Source: Streptomyces camponoticapitis (lineage in GTDB: Bacteria; Actinomycetota; Actinomycetes; Streptomycetales; Streptomycetaceae). From it: a stretch of DNA of 64,000 nt. Positions 1-9,599 of this stretch are shown one piece after another. The position numbers and the translations under genes were made by a program. Location: contig NZ_BMMV01000006.1 of NCBI RefSeq assembly GCF_014646115.1, forward strand, positions 62,001 to 126,000, in the 5' to 3' direction. The notes under the pieces are model-generated. The model saw only the letters and a program-made list of their open reading frames with translations, made no database searches and was not told the DNA's origin. The first letter of the stretch is position 1; every line of letters starts with the position of its first letter.

Positions 1-1997
1 GCCCGCGATGCCGCCGGAGGCGAGGGGCGCGACCTCGGCGAGGACCGCCGTACGGCCGTCCGACAGGCGCTGCCCGCCGGTGAACCCGCCGTCGGCGACG
101 ACGGTGACCTCACGGCGCGCGTACGGTCCGGCGTTGAGGAGCGCGGGGTCTCCGGGCAGCCGGCCGGCCGCGTCGGCGATCAGCGTCTCCAGTTCGGCGT
201 GGATCTCCGCGTACTCACGCTCGGCCTGCCGGTGCACCCAGGCGATGGACGAGCCGGGCAGGATGTCGTGGAACTGGTTGAGCAGCACGCGCCGCCACAG
301 CGATTCCAGACGCGCGTACGGGTAGGACGCGCCGGCCCGGACGGCGGCGGTGGCGGCCCAGAGTTCGGCCTCACGCAGCAGCGCTTCGCCACGCCGGTTG
401 CCGCGCTTGGTGCGAGCCTGGCTGGTGTAGGTGCCGCGATGGTTCTCCAGATACAACTCGCCGCGCCACACGGGATGTTGGTCGCGCTCCGCCCGTGCGG
501 CCGCGAAGAACGTGTCGGGCGCTTCGACGACGACCTTGGGCGAGCCTTCGAGATCACGCAGACGGCGGGCCTTCTCCAGCATCGAGCGCGTGGGACCGCC
601 ACCGCCGTCGCCGTGACCGAAGGGGACGAGCGAGCGGGTGGCCGGCCCCTTCTCGGCGAAGTTGCTCTCGGCGTGGGCGAGTTCGCGTGCCGTGAGGGAG
701 GCGTTGTAGCTGTCGACGGGCGGGAAGTGGGTGAAGATCCGGGTGCCGTCGATGCCCTCCCAGTCGAAGGTGTGGTGCGGCAGCTTGTTCGTCTCGTTCC
801 AGGACAGCTTCTGGGTGAGGAACCACTCGGCGCCCGCCAGCCTGGCGAGTTGGGGGTACGCGGCGGTGTAGCCGAACGAGTCGGGCAGCCACACGCCCCG
901 CTGCTCGACACCGAACTCCTCGGCGAAGAAGCGCCGTCCGTAGACGAGTTGGCGGGCCAGGGCCTCACCGCCGGGCAGATTGCCGTCGGCCTCGACCCAC
1001 ATGCCGCCGACCGGGGCCCAATTGCCGTCGGCAGCCGCCTTCTTCATACGGGCGAAGATCTCCGGGCGCTGTTCCTTCATCCACGCGTACTGCTGTGCCG
1101 AGGAGCAGGCGAAGACCAGCTCGGGGTACTCCCCCGCCAGCGTGGTCATGTTGGTGAACGTACGCGCGCACTTGCGCACGGTCTCGCGGACCGGCCACAG
1201 CCAGGCCGAGTCGATGTGGGCGTGGCCGAGGGCGGCGACCGTGTGCGCCGAGGCGTGCGCGGGCCGGGACAGCACATCGGCGAGCCGGCTCCGGGCCTCG
1301 GCCGCGGTGTTCGCCACATCGCTCGGTACGACCGCGTCGGCGGCGCGGCGCAGGGCGTAGAGGATCTCGTGGCGCCGCGAGGAGCCGACAGGCAGCTCGT
1401 GCATCAGCTCGTCGAGCACCTCGATGTCGTGGATGAGGTGCCATATGTCCTCCTCGCGCACCGCGATCTCGGCCTGTGCGAGCCGGTAGATGTGCTCGGT
1501 GCCCGCGGTCTCGGGGGAGCCGTGGTGGATGTGGAGGCCGGCGCTGGCGACGATGGGCGGGTTGGCGGCCAGCTCGATCAGCAGGTCGACCGGGTCGCCG
1601 CCGGTGGCGGATTCGGCGAGCAGCACCGTACGGCTGTAGGGGTGCAGGCCCTGAAGAGGGGCGCCCCGGGCGTCGTGGACGAGGCCCTCCGCCTGCCCGC
1701 CGGGCCCTTTCGTCAGATCGAACCCGAGGTCGAAGACGGCCTCGACGCGGCGGCCCGACCACTCCTCCGGTATCTCGGCGCACGCCCGCATCCAGGTGGT
1801 CGCCCAGGGCCCGCCCCAGGTGGAGCCGAGCGCGAAGGGTTCGTAGTCGGCGCGCAGGGCGTCGGCCACGGGGACGGGTTCGCCGTCGACGTGCCAGGCG
1901 CTCAAGGCCAGGGGACGGGCCGTGCTGTAGAGCGCGGGGCGGATCACCCGGTCGAGGAGCTTTCGGATCCGGGTCTCGATGATCCGGCGGTCGTCAT
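1..1997 (-). CDS. Alpha-mannosidase, glycoside hydrolase family 38 (C-terminus beyond window)
   Basis: A single frame reads from an ATG at 1997 down to base 1 without a stop, giving about the first 665 residues of an enzyme that is usually about 1000 residues. It carries the GH38 metal-binding motif GHAHIDSAWLWP near residue 257, GGMWVEADGNLPGGEAL, and the nucleophile segment GVWLPDSFGYTA, followed by ILPGSSIAWVH. It should hydrolyse alpha-mannosides in the cytoplasm, as no signal peptide is visible. Its ATG overlaps the stop of the DUF2264 gene (TGCATGA), so the genes are translationally coupled. It is a clear paralog of the 4242-7274 gene. Family assignment is firm; the exact linkage cleaved is inference. 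Confidence 0.93.
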
Positions 1998-3988
1998 GCA
2001 CGGTGCTGGTCCTTCCGGGGGCCGTACGCGGCGGGGTGCTCGTCGGGGTCGGGAGCGGGGAGCCGGACGGTGTCGTGTGCGCCGTCCGGCCAGGTCACCT
2101 CGACGAGCAGGGTGGTGTCCTCGGCGCGGGTGGTGACCTGGGGCAGGACGGCGGGGTCGGCGCCGCCGAGGTGGACGAGGGCGATGTGGGCGGTGCCGTG
2201 GGCGACGTGGCCCTCGGTCTGGACCACGGGGGTGGCGGAGGCGGCGCCGATGGCATTGCTGCCGGTGCCGGCCACGACGGAGGGACGGGGCAGTCGGTGC
2301 GCGCCGACCACGACGGAGACCAGTCCGCCGGCGCCCTCGACCCGGGCCTTGTCGCCGTCGACCGCACGGGGCTCCGGCGCCGACCGCGGGTCGGTCGCGA
2401 GCGCCCAGCCGCCGATGCGCAGCACGTGCCCGGCCCCGGGGTCACCGTCGACGCGTACGGCCCGTACCTCGACCGGCCCCCGCAACGCGGAGCCGACGGT
2501 GATCCAGGGGCCGGGCGTGTAGCGGGTGTCGGGGCCGCCGAACGGGTCCCATGTCGCGTCCTCGGGCCAGTGCGCGCGCGAACGCGACACGGCGGTGGCA
2601 CCGTCCACGGAGATCCTGGTCGCCGGCCGCCGGTGCGAGGCGCGTCCCGCCGCGTCGAGCAGGACGACCGCGTTGTCGAGCGGCTCGGCGTCGGCGCAGG
2701 CGCCCGGCCCCGCGGTGGGGTCGCCGGGGGTCTCGGGTGCGGTGTGCGTCGAGTAGGCGAAGCGGGCGTAGCAGGGGTCGTCCGCGTGGGGCCGGGCCGG
2801 GTCGGCGTGGTCACCGCCGTGGTTGACGACACGTACGACACCGTCGGACGCGGTGCCGGACACGAGCCAGCCGGGCGCGGTGAGCGTACGGGTGAAGTCG
2901 CCCTGTTCGACGCCGAGTCGGTGCTCCTCCTCGGTCCACACCGGGTGCCGGGGCGGCAGTGCGAGGCCGATGAATCCCTTGCTCGCCCAGTACGGCGAGG
3001 CCGGCCCCGAGTAGACCTGGAGGATGCCGCGGTAGGGCCGGTGCCAGCCGAGGGTGAGCAGGTCCCCGGCGTCGGTGGCGCCGTGGGCGGTGAAGTGGTC
3101 GAGCATCCGGTTGGCGAGCCCCCGGGTCTCCCCCGGCGCCAGCGGTGTGGCATCGAACAGGGCGCCTGTCCACACCGGGGCGAGGGCGGCGTGCCGGTAG
3201 GTGAGGGAGCGCCCCTGGACGAGCGGCGAGCCGTTGGCCCCGACCAGGAGCCGCTGGTCGGCCAGGAAGCGGCGCAGCCGGTCCCGGTAGCGGTCGAGGA
3301 GCCCGCCGGGCGCGGCGTCGCCGAGGATGCGGCAGAACCAGAGCGGGTACAGGTGCATGGCCCAGCCGTTGTAGTGGTCGAAGTTGCGGTGTTCGCCGCC
3401 GGTGAGCCCGTCGGAGTACCAGCCGTCGCCCGCGTACCAGCCGTCGGTCAGCGCGATCACACGGTCGAGGTCCTGTTGTCGCCACTGCCCGCCGGCCGTG
3501 CGGGCGAAGGCCTCGGTGACGCCCTGGAACCAGATCCAGTTGTTGCCGGGCATCGGCTCGCCGACCATCGGGGCGAGCCAGTCGAGGACCCGGCCCCTGA
3601 CCTTGTCGTCGAGGCGGTCCCAGATCCAGGGCCGCGTCTCGTGCAGCGCGAGCGCGACAGAGGCGGCTTCGACCTTGGCCTGGTCGCACTCGGCGAACGT
3701 GGGCCAGCGTTCCGGGTTGTCCGGGTCGGTGCCGGCGGCCAGGCCGGCCGCGTACCACCCGGCGAGATCGTGCGGGTCCGCTCCGCCGGCTCCCGCCAGC
3801 CGGAAGCCGGCCAGGAGGAAGGTACGGGCGAAGCCCTCCAGGCCGTCGCTGCGTACGCCGTTGTGGCTCGGGGTGCCGGGCAGCTGGATCAGGGCGTGCT
3901 CGCCGGTGGCGTACGGCCGGACGGCGAGCAGCAGCCGGTCCGCGGTCCGCTCCCAGTGGGCGCGGTCCTGCGCGGGGGTGCGTGTCAT
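1994..3988 (-). CDS. DUF2264 domain-containing protein
   Basis: The 664-residue product begins MTRTPAQDRAHWERTADRL and contains the DUF2264 signature-like stretch SDGLEGFARTFLLAGFRL near residue 50. It is rich in Trp and Tyr, as is usual for alpha/alpha-barrel carbohydrate-active proteins. No signal peptide is visible. The frame is open further upstream to 4219, but 3988 is preferred because family similarity starts there; an ATG at 4006 is the alternative. The gene lies between two GH38 mannosidases on the same strand and overlaps the downstream one by 4 bases, so it probably acts on the same glycan, perhaps as a hydrolase or lyase. That role is inference; the domain has no settled activity. 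Confidence 0.85.
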   Translation of the reverse strand: MTRTPAQDRAHWERTADRLLLAVRPYATGEHALIQLPGTPSHNGVRSDGLEGFARTFLLAGFRLAGAGGADPHDLAGWYAAGLAAGTDPDNPERWPTFAECDQAKVEAASVALALHETRPWIWDRLDDKVRGRVLDWLAPMVGEPMPGNNWIWFQGVTEAFARTAGGQWRQQDLDRVIALTDGWYAGDGWYSDGLTGGEHRNFDHYNGWAMHLYPLWFCRILGDAAPGGLLDRYRDRLRRFLADQRLLVGANGSPLVQGRSLTYRHAALAPVWTGALFDATPLAPGETRGLANRMLDHFTAHGATDAGDLLTLGWHRPYRGILQVYSGPASPYWASKGFIGLALPPRHPVWTEEEHRLGVEQGDFTRTLTAPGWLVSGTASDGVVRVVNHGGDHADPARPHADDPCYARFAYSTHTAPETPGDPTAGPGACADAEPLDNAVVLLDAAGRASHRRPATRISVDGATAVSRSRAHWPEDATWDPFGGPDTRYTPGPWITVGSALRGPVEVRAVRVDGDPGAGHVLRIGGWALATDPRSAPEPRAVDGDKARVEGAGGLVSVVVGAHRLPRPSVVAGTGSNAIGAASATPVVQTEGHVAHGTAHIALVHLGGADPAVLPQVTTRAEDTTLLVEVTWPDGAHDTVRLPAPDPDEHPAAYGPRKDQHRA

Positions 3989-4241
3989 GAGGTGCGGGTC
4001 TCCCATGCCTCTTCGTACTCGGCGCGTATCCGGTCTCCGGCCTCCTCGCGCGGGTTCTTGCCGGCGTCGTCCCGCCCACCGAGGGGGACGCGGCCTCGAC
4101 CGCTCCCGGGGGTTGCGGGGTGCGGGTTTCTCGATCGGCGCTAGGGCCTCCGATTCGGTGGTCGTGTCCGGGCGGCCGTCAGGCCGGGCGCGGGAGCGCC
4201 GCGCGGGTGACCCGCGCACCGGTGATGTGTCGGGTCCTTCG

Positions 4242-7200
4242 TCAGGCGCGTGGCAGCCGCAGCGTCACCATCTGGAAGGGGCGCAGGGCCAGTTCGACAC
4301 CGCCGCCGGCCGCCGCCGGCGGTTCGGTGTCCGGGAGCGGGCGTTCGAGGAGATCCGTGAGGACGGCCCTGCCGGTGGCGAAGGCGTCGATACGGACGGT
4401 GGCGCGGGCCCGGCCGCCGTGGGCCTCGTAGAGCCGTACGACCAGGTCTCCGCTGCGGTCGTCGGCCAGCTTCACCGCGCTGACCACGACGGCGTCGTTG
4501 TCGACGGTCACGAGTGGTGCGACCTCCGCCGCGGACCCGGTGACCCGGCGCTCGGGCAGATTGGCGCGGAGGCCCTCGCGGACGGCGTCGCCAATCGTCG
4601 CGCCCGGCACGAGCGCGTGCCGGAAGCGGTGTACGCCCTGGTCGGTCTCGGGGTCCGGATAGCGGGGCGCGCGCAGCAGCGAGGCGCGCACGGTGGTCGT
4701 CGTGCCCGCGTCGGCGCCGGTCCGCACCGTGCGGGTCACGTCGTGGCCGTAGGTCGCGTCGTTGACGACGGCGACGCCCCAGCCCGGTTCGTCGACGTGC
4801 AGGAAACGGTGGTTGCACGCCTCGAACTTGGCCCACTCCCAGCTCGTGTTCTGGTGGGTGGGCCGGTACACATGGCCGAACTGTGTCTCGGAGGCGTACC
4901 TGTCGGCCTTCACGTCCAGCGGGAACGCCAGCTTGAGGAAGCGCTCGGTCTCGTGCCAGTCCACCTCGGTGTCGATGTCGAGCCGCTTGGTGTCCGCCGG
5001 AACCGACAGCCGCTGGGTGACACGCGACGCACCGAAGGACCGCTCGACGCGTACCGAGGCGCCCTCGACAGTCAGCTCGGCCACCTCGGTGAGGTCGCTG
5101 CCGACGTTCCGGTAGAAGGCGTCGACGTCCCACGCGTCCCACTGGTTGGGGAAGTCGGGGTGGAGCTGGAGGAGGTTGGCCGCCTGGCCCGGTGCTATCG
5201 CCTCCCGGTCCGCGTCGCGGTCGTGCGCGGAGACCACGAGGCCGCGGGCGTCGATCTCGACGCGCAGCAGGCCGTTGTCGAGGACGTAGCCGCCGCCCTC
5301 ACGTGGGGCGGGGGGCACCGTCTCGCCCTGCTCGGTGTGCGCCGACGCGCCTCCGGCCGGGACCGAACAGCGGGTGTGCGGGGCCGAGTTGAAGGCCAGT
5401 ACGGTGCCACCGGACGCGTCACCGGCGAGTGCGCGCTGCGCGCCCGCGATGATGCTTTCCAGTTCCTCGGCGACGCGGGCGTATGTCTCGCGGGCCTCGC
5501 GGTGCACCCAGGCGATGGACGAGCCGGGCAGGATGTCGTGGAACTGGTGGAGCAGCACCGTCTTCCAGATCCGGTCCAACTCCTCGTAGGGGTAAGGCGT
5601 CCGGGTACGGGCCGCCGCGGTCGCGGCCCACAGTTCGGCCTCCGTGAGAAGCGACTCGCTGCGCCGGTTGCCGCGCTTGGTGCCCGCCTGACTGGTGAGC
5701 GTGGCGCGGTGCAGTTCGAGGTAGAGCTCGCCGACCCAGACGGGCGGCTCGGGGTATTCGGCCTCGGCCTTGGCGAAGAAGTCGGCGGGTGCCTCCCACT
5801 CGACCCGCGCCGCGCCCTCCAGGCTGCGCATCCGCGCCGCCTTGGCGACCATCTCGCGCGTGGTCCCGCCGCCGCCGTCCCCGTAACCGGTCGGCGCCAG
5901 CGAGCGGGTGGCGACGCCCTTCTCTTTGAAGTTCCTCGCCGCGTGCGCTATCTGACGGCCCGTCATCTCACAGTTGTACGAGTCGACGGGCGGGAAGTGC
6001 GTGAAGATACGGGTCCCGTCGATGCCCTCCCAGGAGAACGTGTGGTGCGGGAAGGTGTTGGTACGGCTCCAGGAGATCTTCTGGGTGAGCAGGCGCGTGG
6101 AGCCGGCCGCCTTGATGATCTGCGGGAGGCCCGCCGCGAAGCCGAAGGTGTCGGGCAGCCATGCCTCGTCGTTCTCGACGCCGAACTCCTCCATGAAGAA
6201 GCGCTTGCCGAGGACGAACTGACGGGCCATCGCCTCGGACCCCGGCATGTTGGTGTCGGACTCCACCCACATCCCTCCGGCCGGTACGAACCTGCCGTCC
6301 GCGACGGCCTTCTTGACCCGCGCGTACACCTCGGGCCGGTGCTCCTTGATCCAGGCGTACTGCTGGGCCTGCGACATGGTGAAGACGAAGTCGGGGTCCT
6401 CGTCGAGGAGCGCCGTCATGTTCGAGGCGGTACGGGCCACCTTGCGGACCGTCTCGCGCAGCGGCCACAGCCAGGCGGAGTCGATGTGGGCATGCCCGAC
6501 GGCACTGACGCGATGCGCCGCGGGGGCGGCGGGCGCGGCGAGTACGCCGGCGAGTTCGTCGCGCGCCGCCCGGGCGGTGCCGTTCACGTCCTGGAGGTCG
6601 ACGGCGTCCAGCGCGCGGCCGACCGCGCGCAGGATCTCCCAGCGGCGGGCCCCGTCGAGGGGGAGCTCCGCCATGAGCTCGCCGAGGACTTCCAGATCCA
6701 TGACCAGGTTCCACACCGTCTCGTCGAACACGGCCAGCCGCATCTCGCCGAGCACGTACTGGGGCGCCTCGCCCGCCGTCGCCCGCTCACCCATCGGTGT
6801 CGGCCGGAAGGGCACGCCGCTCGCTTCGAGGTCGGGGTTGGACGCGGCCTCGACGCGCCAGTGGACCTGCTCCCCGCCGGCCACCGGTGCGCCGACGCGG
6901 ACGTACGCGTTGCGCGGGTGGAGCCCCTTGACCGGGGTGCCGTCGGGCAGGTGGACGAGGCCCTCGCACTGGAACCCCGGGGTCCGCGGGGTGAAGCCGA
7001 GGTCGAGGACGGCCTCGACAGTACGGCCCGCCCACTCGGTGGGGACGGTGCCGGTGACCTTGAACCAACTGGTGCCCCACGGCAGGCCCCAGGGGGTGCC
7101 GGGGGCGATGGGGGTGGTCGGTGCCGTCAGTCCTTCGGCGACGGGGACAGGCTCGCCCGCGGTGGACCAGATCTCCACGGCGAGGGGTGTCGTGACGGGG

Positions 7201-7274
7201 TGGACGGCCGGCCGGACGCGCTCCCGGAGGACGCGTTCCAGACGTGCCTCGACCAGCTTCCGGTCGTCGTGCAT
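4242..7274 (-). CDS. Alpha-mannosidase, glycoside hydrolase family 38
   Basis: Complete 1010-residue GH38 enzyme. Visible motifs are GHAHIDSAWLWPLRET near residue 262 (zinc ligands His and Asp), GGMWVESDTNMPGSEAM, AWLPDTFGFAAGLPQI (Asp nucleophile), a GDGGGGTTREM loop and ILPGSSIAWVHREARE. The C-terminal half has the beta-sandwich layout normal for the family. It starts MHDDRKLVEARLERVLRERV, nearly the same as its paralog at 1-1997. An AGGAGA ribosome-binding site precedes the ATG. It is the first gene of the minus-strand set GH38, DUF2264, GH38; about 250 bases separate it from DUF2264, so it may be co-transcribed or have its own promoter. Confidence 0.95.
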   Translation of the reverse strand: MHDDRKLVEARLERVLRERVRPAVHPVTTPLAVEIWSTAGEPVPVAEGLTAPTTPIAPGTPWGLPWGTSWFKVTGTVPTEWAGRTVEAVLDLGFTPRTPGFQCEGLVHLPDGTPVKGLHPRNAYVRVGAPVAGGEQVHWRVEAASNPDLEASGVPFRPTPMGERATAGEAPQYVLGEMRLAVFDETVWNLVMDLEVLGELMAELPLDGARRWEILRAVGRALDAVDLQDVNGTARAARDELAGVLAAPAAPAAHRVSAVGHAHIDSAWLWPLRETVRKVARTASNMTALLDEDPDFVFTMSQAQQYAWIKEHRPEVYARVKKAVADGRFVPAGGMWVESDTNMPGSEAMARQFVLGKRFFMEEFGVENDEAWLPDTFGFAAGLPQIIKAAGSTRLLTQKISWSRTNTFPHHTFSWEGIDGTRIFTHFPPVDSYNCEMTGRQIAHAARNFKEKGVATRSLAPTGYGDGGGGTTREMVAKAARMRSLEGAARVEWEAPADFFAKAEAEYPEPPVWVGELYLELHRATLTSQAGTKRGNRRSESLLTEAELWAATAAARTRTPYPYEELDRIWKTVLLHQFHDILPGSSIAWVHREARETYARVAEELESIIAGAQRALAGDASGGTVLAFNSAPHTRCSVPAGGASAHTEQGETVPPAPREGGGYVLDNGLLRVEIDARGLVVSAHDRDADREAIAPGQAANLLQLHPDFPNQWDAWDVDAFYRNVGSDLTEVAELTVEGASVRVERSFGASRVTQRLSVPADTKRLDIDTEVDWHETERFLKLAFPLDVKADRYASETQFGHVYRPTHQNTSWEWAKFEACNHRFLHVDEPGWGVAVVNDATYGHDVTRTVRTGADAGTTTTVRASLLRAPRYPDPETDQGVHRFRHALVPGATIGDAVREGLRANLPERRVTGSAAEVAPLVTVDNDAVVVSAVKLADDRSGDLVVRLYEAHGGRARATVRIDAFATGRAVLTDLLERPLPDTEPPAAAGGGVELALRPFQMVTLRLPRA

Positions 7275-7385
7275 GAAGGGGGTCTCCTGTTGCTGAGAGC
7301 GAGGGCGGGCAGTCGGGAGCGGCGCGTCGGGGCGGGCCGCTGATCAGTGCTCGGCACCGGCCACCGGGGCGGGGGCGCCGATCCT

Positions 7386-7544
7386 TTACGCGCCCACGAC
7401 GCGGATCCTCAGCGGCTCGCCCACAGCAGCCCCCTCTCGGTCAGCGTGCGGACCGAACGGGACGAATCCGTCGCTGATCGCCACGGGCCGATGCCCGTCC
7501 CAGCCGCCGCGGACGACGAGTGCTCGCCGGTTGTCGCTGGTCAA
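7386..7544 (-). pseudogene. ThuA-domain gene remnant (N-terminal fragment)
   Basis: Read on the minus strand, this frame gives ALVVRGGWDGHRPVAISDGF, which matches the conserved beginning of ThuA-like (trehalose utilisation) proteins, normally about 220 residues. The match stops after about 30 residues and runs into an unrelated tail ending PLRIRVVGA and a stop. A TTG at 7544 with a GGGAG about 13 bases upstream could have been the original start. The simplest reading is a ThuA gene that lost most of its body by deletion, leaving a fused scar next to the mannosidase operon, where ThuA genes commonly sit. The fragment could still be translated as a short peptide, but no function is suggested. 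Confidence 0.5.
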
Positions 7545-7968
7545 GGTGGTCGCACGCTCCCATCGGCGCCGCACGGGAGAGTGCGGCGGTCGAAGCCGGG
7601 TGAGGACGTCCAGCAGGCCGGGCCGGGGAAGTCGCCCTCGACGGGACCGTGCTGAACCGGCTGCCATGTGAACGTATGAACCGGCGCGGAAGTTTGTCAA
7701 TATGCTGGACGAACTCCGAAGCGGACTCGCCACCGGAGCTCCACACCAATCAAGGAAACCCGATCGGGCCTGCTCCCGCGGCCTCTTGACCGGCTCCCAG
7801 GGCAGTCACCGCACCAGGCCCGCGTGTCGGCGACTCGCCCCGTAATCCGACCGGCGCCCCAGTAGCCCTTCCCCCCGGCTCCGTTCAAGCTGTCGGACGT
7901 ACGGAATAACCCAACACGGTGGATTTACATGACGGCACGCCGGGGCCGGGCCGTGACGCGTACGACGA
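7545..7968. other. Non-coding stretch beside the ThuA remnant
   Basis: About 420 bases with no convincing gene on either strand. Short open frames here lack ribosome-binding sites and recognisable motifs. It probably contains the former promoter region of the ThuA remnant and the 3-prime flank of the carboxymuconolactone-decarboxylase gene. I see no clear terminator hairpin. Confidence 0.5.
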
Positions 7969-8454
7969 TCAGCTCGCGATACCGGCGAGGCTCCCCGGCT
8001 CGTACGAACCACCCCGGTTGTTCAGGATCACACCGAGGCGGTTGGTCGCGTTGATCATGGCGACCAGCGAGACCAGTGCGATGACCTGGTCGTCGTCGTA
8101 GTGCTCGCACACCTGGGCCCAGGTGTCGTCGGACACGCCCTGGAAGGCGTCGCCGATGCGGGTGCCTTCCTCGGCGAGCGCCAGCGCCGCGCGCTCGGCC
8201 TCGGTGAACACGGTGGAGTGCCGCCAGGCGGCGACCAGATTCAGCCGGACCGGGAGCTCGCCCCCGGCGGCGGCGTCCTTGGCGTGGATGTCGACGCAGA
8301 AACCGCAGCCGTTGATCTGGCTGACGCGCAGCCGCACCAGCTCCTGGACGGCCTTCGGCAGCCGCGACCCGTGGATCACGTGGCTGACGGCGTGGATGCG
8401 CTTGCCGATCTTGGTACCGGTCTCGCCGGCGAACAGGTTCATACGGGGTTCCAT
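7969..8454 (-). CDS. Carboxymuconolactone decarboxylase / AhpD-family protein
   Basis: The 161-residue product has the AhpD-like redox motif INGCGFCVDIHAKDA (Cys-x-x-Cys-x-x-x-His) near residue 55 and the family's all-helical pattern. Such proteins are peroxidase-like thiol enzymes or decarboxylase relatives. The ATG at 8454 is chosen because GAGG lies 8 bases upstream; an internal ATG at 8442 has no such site. The gene is divergent from an ECF41-type sigma factor, the classic arrangement in which the sigma factor directs its own gene and a neighbouring carboxymuconolactone decarboxylase, oxidoreductase or epimerase. A matching ECF41-like promoter lies upstream at 8521-8547. Its physiological substrate cannot be read from sequence. 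Confidence 0.92.
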   Translation of the reverse strand: MEPRMNLFAGETGTKIGKRIHAVSHVIHGSRLPKAVQELVRLRVSQINGCGFCVDIHAKDAAAGGELPVRLNLVAAWRHSTVFTEAERAALALAEEGTRIGDAFQGVSDDTWAQVCEHYDDDQVIALVSLVAMINATNRLGVILNNRGGSYEPGSLAGIAS

Positions 8455-8520
8455 GACTGCGTCCTCACTGGTGGGGCCATGTGCCGGGCGGCTCGTACGC
8501 CCGGCGTCCGACGAACACGA

Positions 8521-8547
8521 GATGCCGCCCGACCGGTCCCTGTGACA
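8521..8547 (-). promoter_or_regulatory. ECF41-type promoter of the CMD gene
   Basis: On the minus strand TGTCACA (8547-8541) is followed after exactly 16 bases by CATC (8524-8521). Known ECF41 targets have TGTCACA and CGTC at this spacing, so the -10 element differs by one base. Transcription would start about 60 bases upstream of the ATG at 8454. Confidence 0.65.
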
Positions 8548-8581
8548 GCCTGGCGATGTGACGTAGGCCACCGGTCCTGGG

Positions 8582-8608
8582 TGTCACAAGACGGTCGGGG
8601 GTGGCGTC
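8582..8608 (+). promoter_or_regulatory. ECF41-type autoregulatory promoter of the sigma factor gene
   Basis: TGTCACA at 8582-8588, a 16-base spacer, then CGTC at 8605-8608. This is a perfect match to the published ECF41 promoter pattern and lies about 40 bases upstream of the sigma factor ATG at 8651, which supports autoregulation. Confidence 0.8.
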
Positions 8609-8650
8609 TTGTGCGTGACACGGCCCAGAGCGAGCAGGCGGGAGCCGACT

Positions 8651-9577
8651 ATGGACAAGCGCAGCGACCGGACGACCGGCACGGCCGGGCACCTCACGCG
8701 TGAGGACAGCGTGGACCCGGCGACCGAGACGTTCGTCACCCACCGCAATCTGCTGTTCACCGTCGCCTACGAGATGCTCGGCTCGGCCGCCGACGCCGAG
8801 GACGTCCTTCAGGAGACATGGCTGCGCTGGGCGGACGTCGACTTCGACACGGTCCGGGAGAAGCGTGCCTACCTGGTCCGGATCACCACGCGCCAGGCGC
8901 TGACCCGGCTGCGGACGCTCCGGCAGCGCAAGGAGTCGTACGTCGGCCCCTGGCTGCCCGAGCCGCTGCTGACCACGCCCGACGTGGCCGAGGACATCGA
9001 GCTGGCCGACAGCGTCTCGATGGCGATGCTGCTGGTCCTCGAAACGCTCGCGCCCACCGAACGTGCGGTGTTCGTGCTGCGCGAGGTGTTCGACATCGAC
9101 TACGACGAGATCGCCGAAGCCGTCGACAAGAGCCCGGTCGCCGTCCGTCAGATCGCGCACCGGGCGCGCGCCCACGTCGCGGCGCGCAGGCCGCGCGAGA
9201 CCGTCTCCCCGGCCGAGACGCGCGGCGTGCTCGCGGCCTTCCAACAGGCTGTCGAGACGGGCGATCTGCGGCGCCTGCTCGACATGATCGCGCCGGACAT
9301 CGTCCTGCTGACCGACGGCGGCGGAATCGTCCAGGCCGCGCTGGCGCCCGTGGTGGGCGCCGACCGGGTGGGTCACGTGCTGGGCAGGCTCGACGCCGGG
9401 GTCGTACTCCGGCCGGCACAGGTCAACGGCTATCCGGCGCTCATTCTGCGGCTGGGCGACCGGATCGACACCGTCCTGGCCCTGCTCATCGACGAGGGCC
9501 TCATCACCGGGCTCTACGCCGTGCGCAACCCCGAGAAACTGTCACGCGTCGACCACGAGACCGCTGTGAGCCGCTGA
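8651..9577 (+). CDS. sigJ: ECF41-family RNA polymerase sigma factor (SigJ-like)
   Basis: The 308-residue product has sigma region 2 (LLFTVAYEMLGSAADAEDVL and LQETWLRWADVD), region 4 (LAPTERAVFVLREVFDIDYD and VDKSPVAVRQIAHRARAHV) and a C-terminal extension of about 120 residues resembling a SnoaL/NTF2 fold. This layout is typical of ECF41/SigJ factors, in which the fused C-terminal domain replaces a separate anti-sigma factor. The ATG at 8651 has GGGAG 6 bases upstream; the longer open frame from 8609 would begin on the mapped promoter and is unlikely. The divergent CMD gene is the expected target. The inducing signal is unknown. Confidence 0.92.
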   Translation: MDKRSDRTTGTAGHLTREDSVDPATETFVTHRNLLFTVAYEMLGSAADAEDVLQETWLRWADVDFDTVREKRAYLVRITTRQALTRLRTLRQRKESYVGPWLPEPLLTTPDVAEDIELADSVSMAMLLVLETLAPTERAVFVLREVFDIDYDEIAEAVDKSPVAVRQIAHRARAHVAARRPRETVSPAETRGVLAAFQQAVETGDLRRLLDMIAPDIVLLTDGGGIVQAALAPVVGADRVGHVLGRLDAGVVLRPAQVNGYPALILRLGDRIDTVLALLIDEGLITGLYAVRNPEKLSRVDHETAVSR

Positions 9578-9599
9578 GCGGTGGCCCCGGCCGGGACGC

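Noticed and set aside
1979-4144. 721-residue plus-strand open frame opposite DUF2264
   Set aside because: Shadow of the DUF2264 gene; Gly/Val/Arg-rich translation without any recognisable domain or ribosome-binding site.
3384-7343. 1319-residue plus-strand open frame across the mannosidase gene
   Set aside because: It is antisense to a clear GH38 gene; such long shadow frames are common in high-GC DNA and its translation is low-complexity Arg/Gly-rich with no motif.
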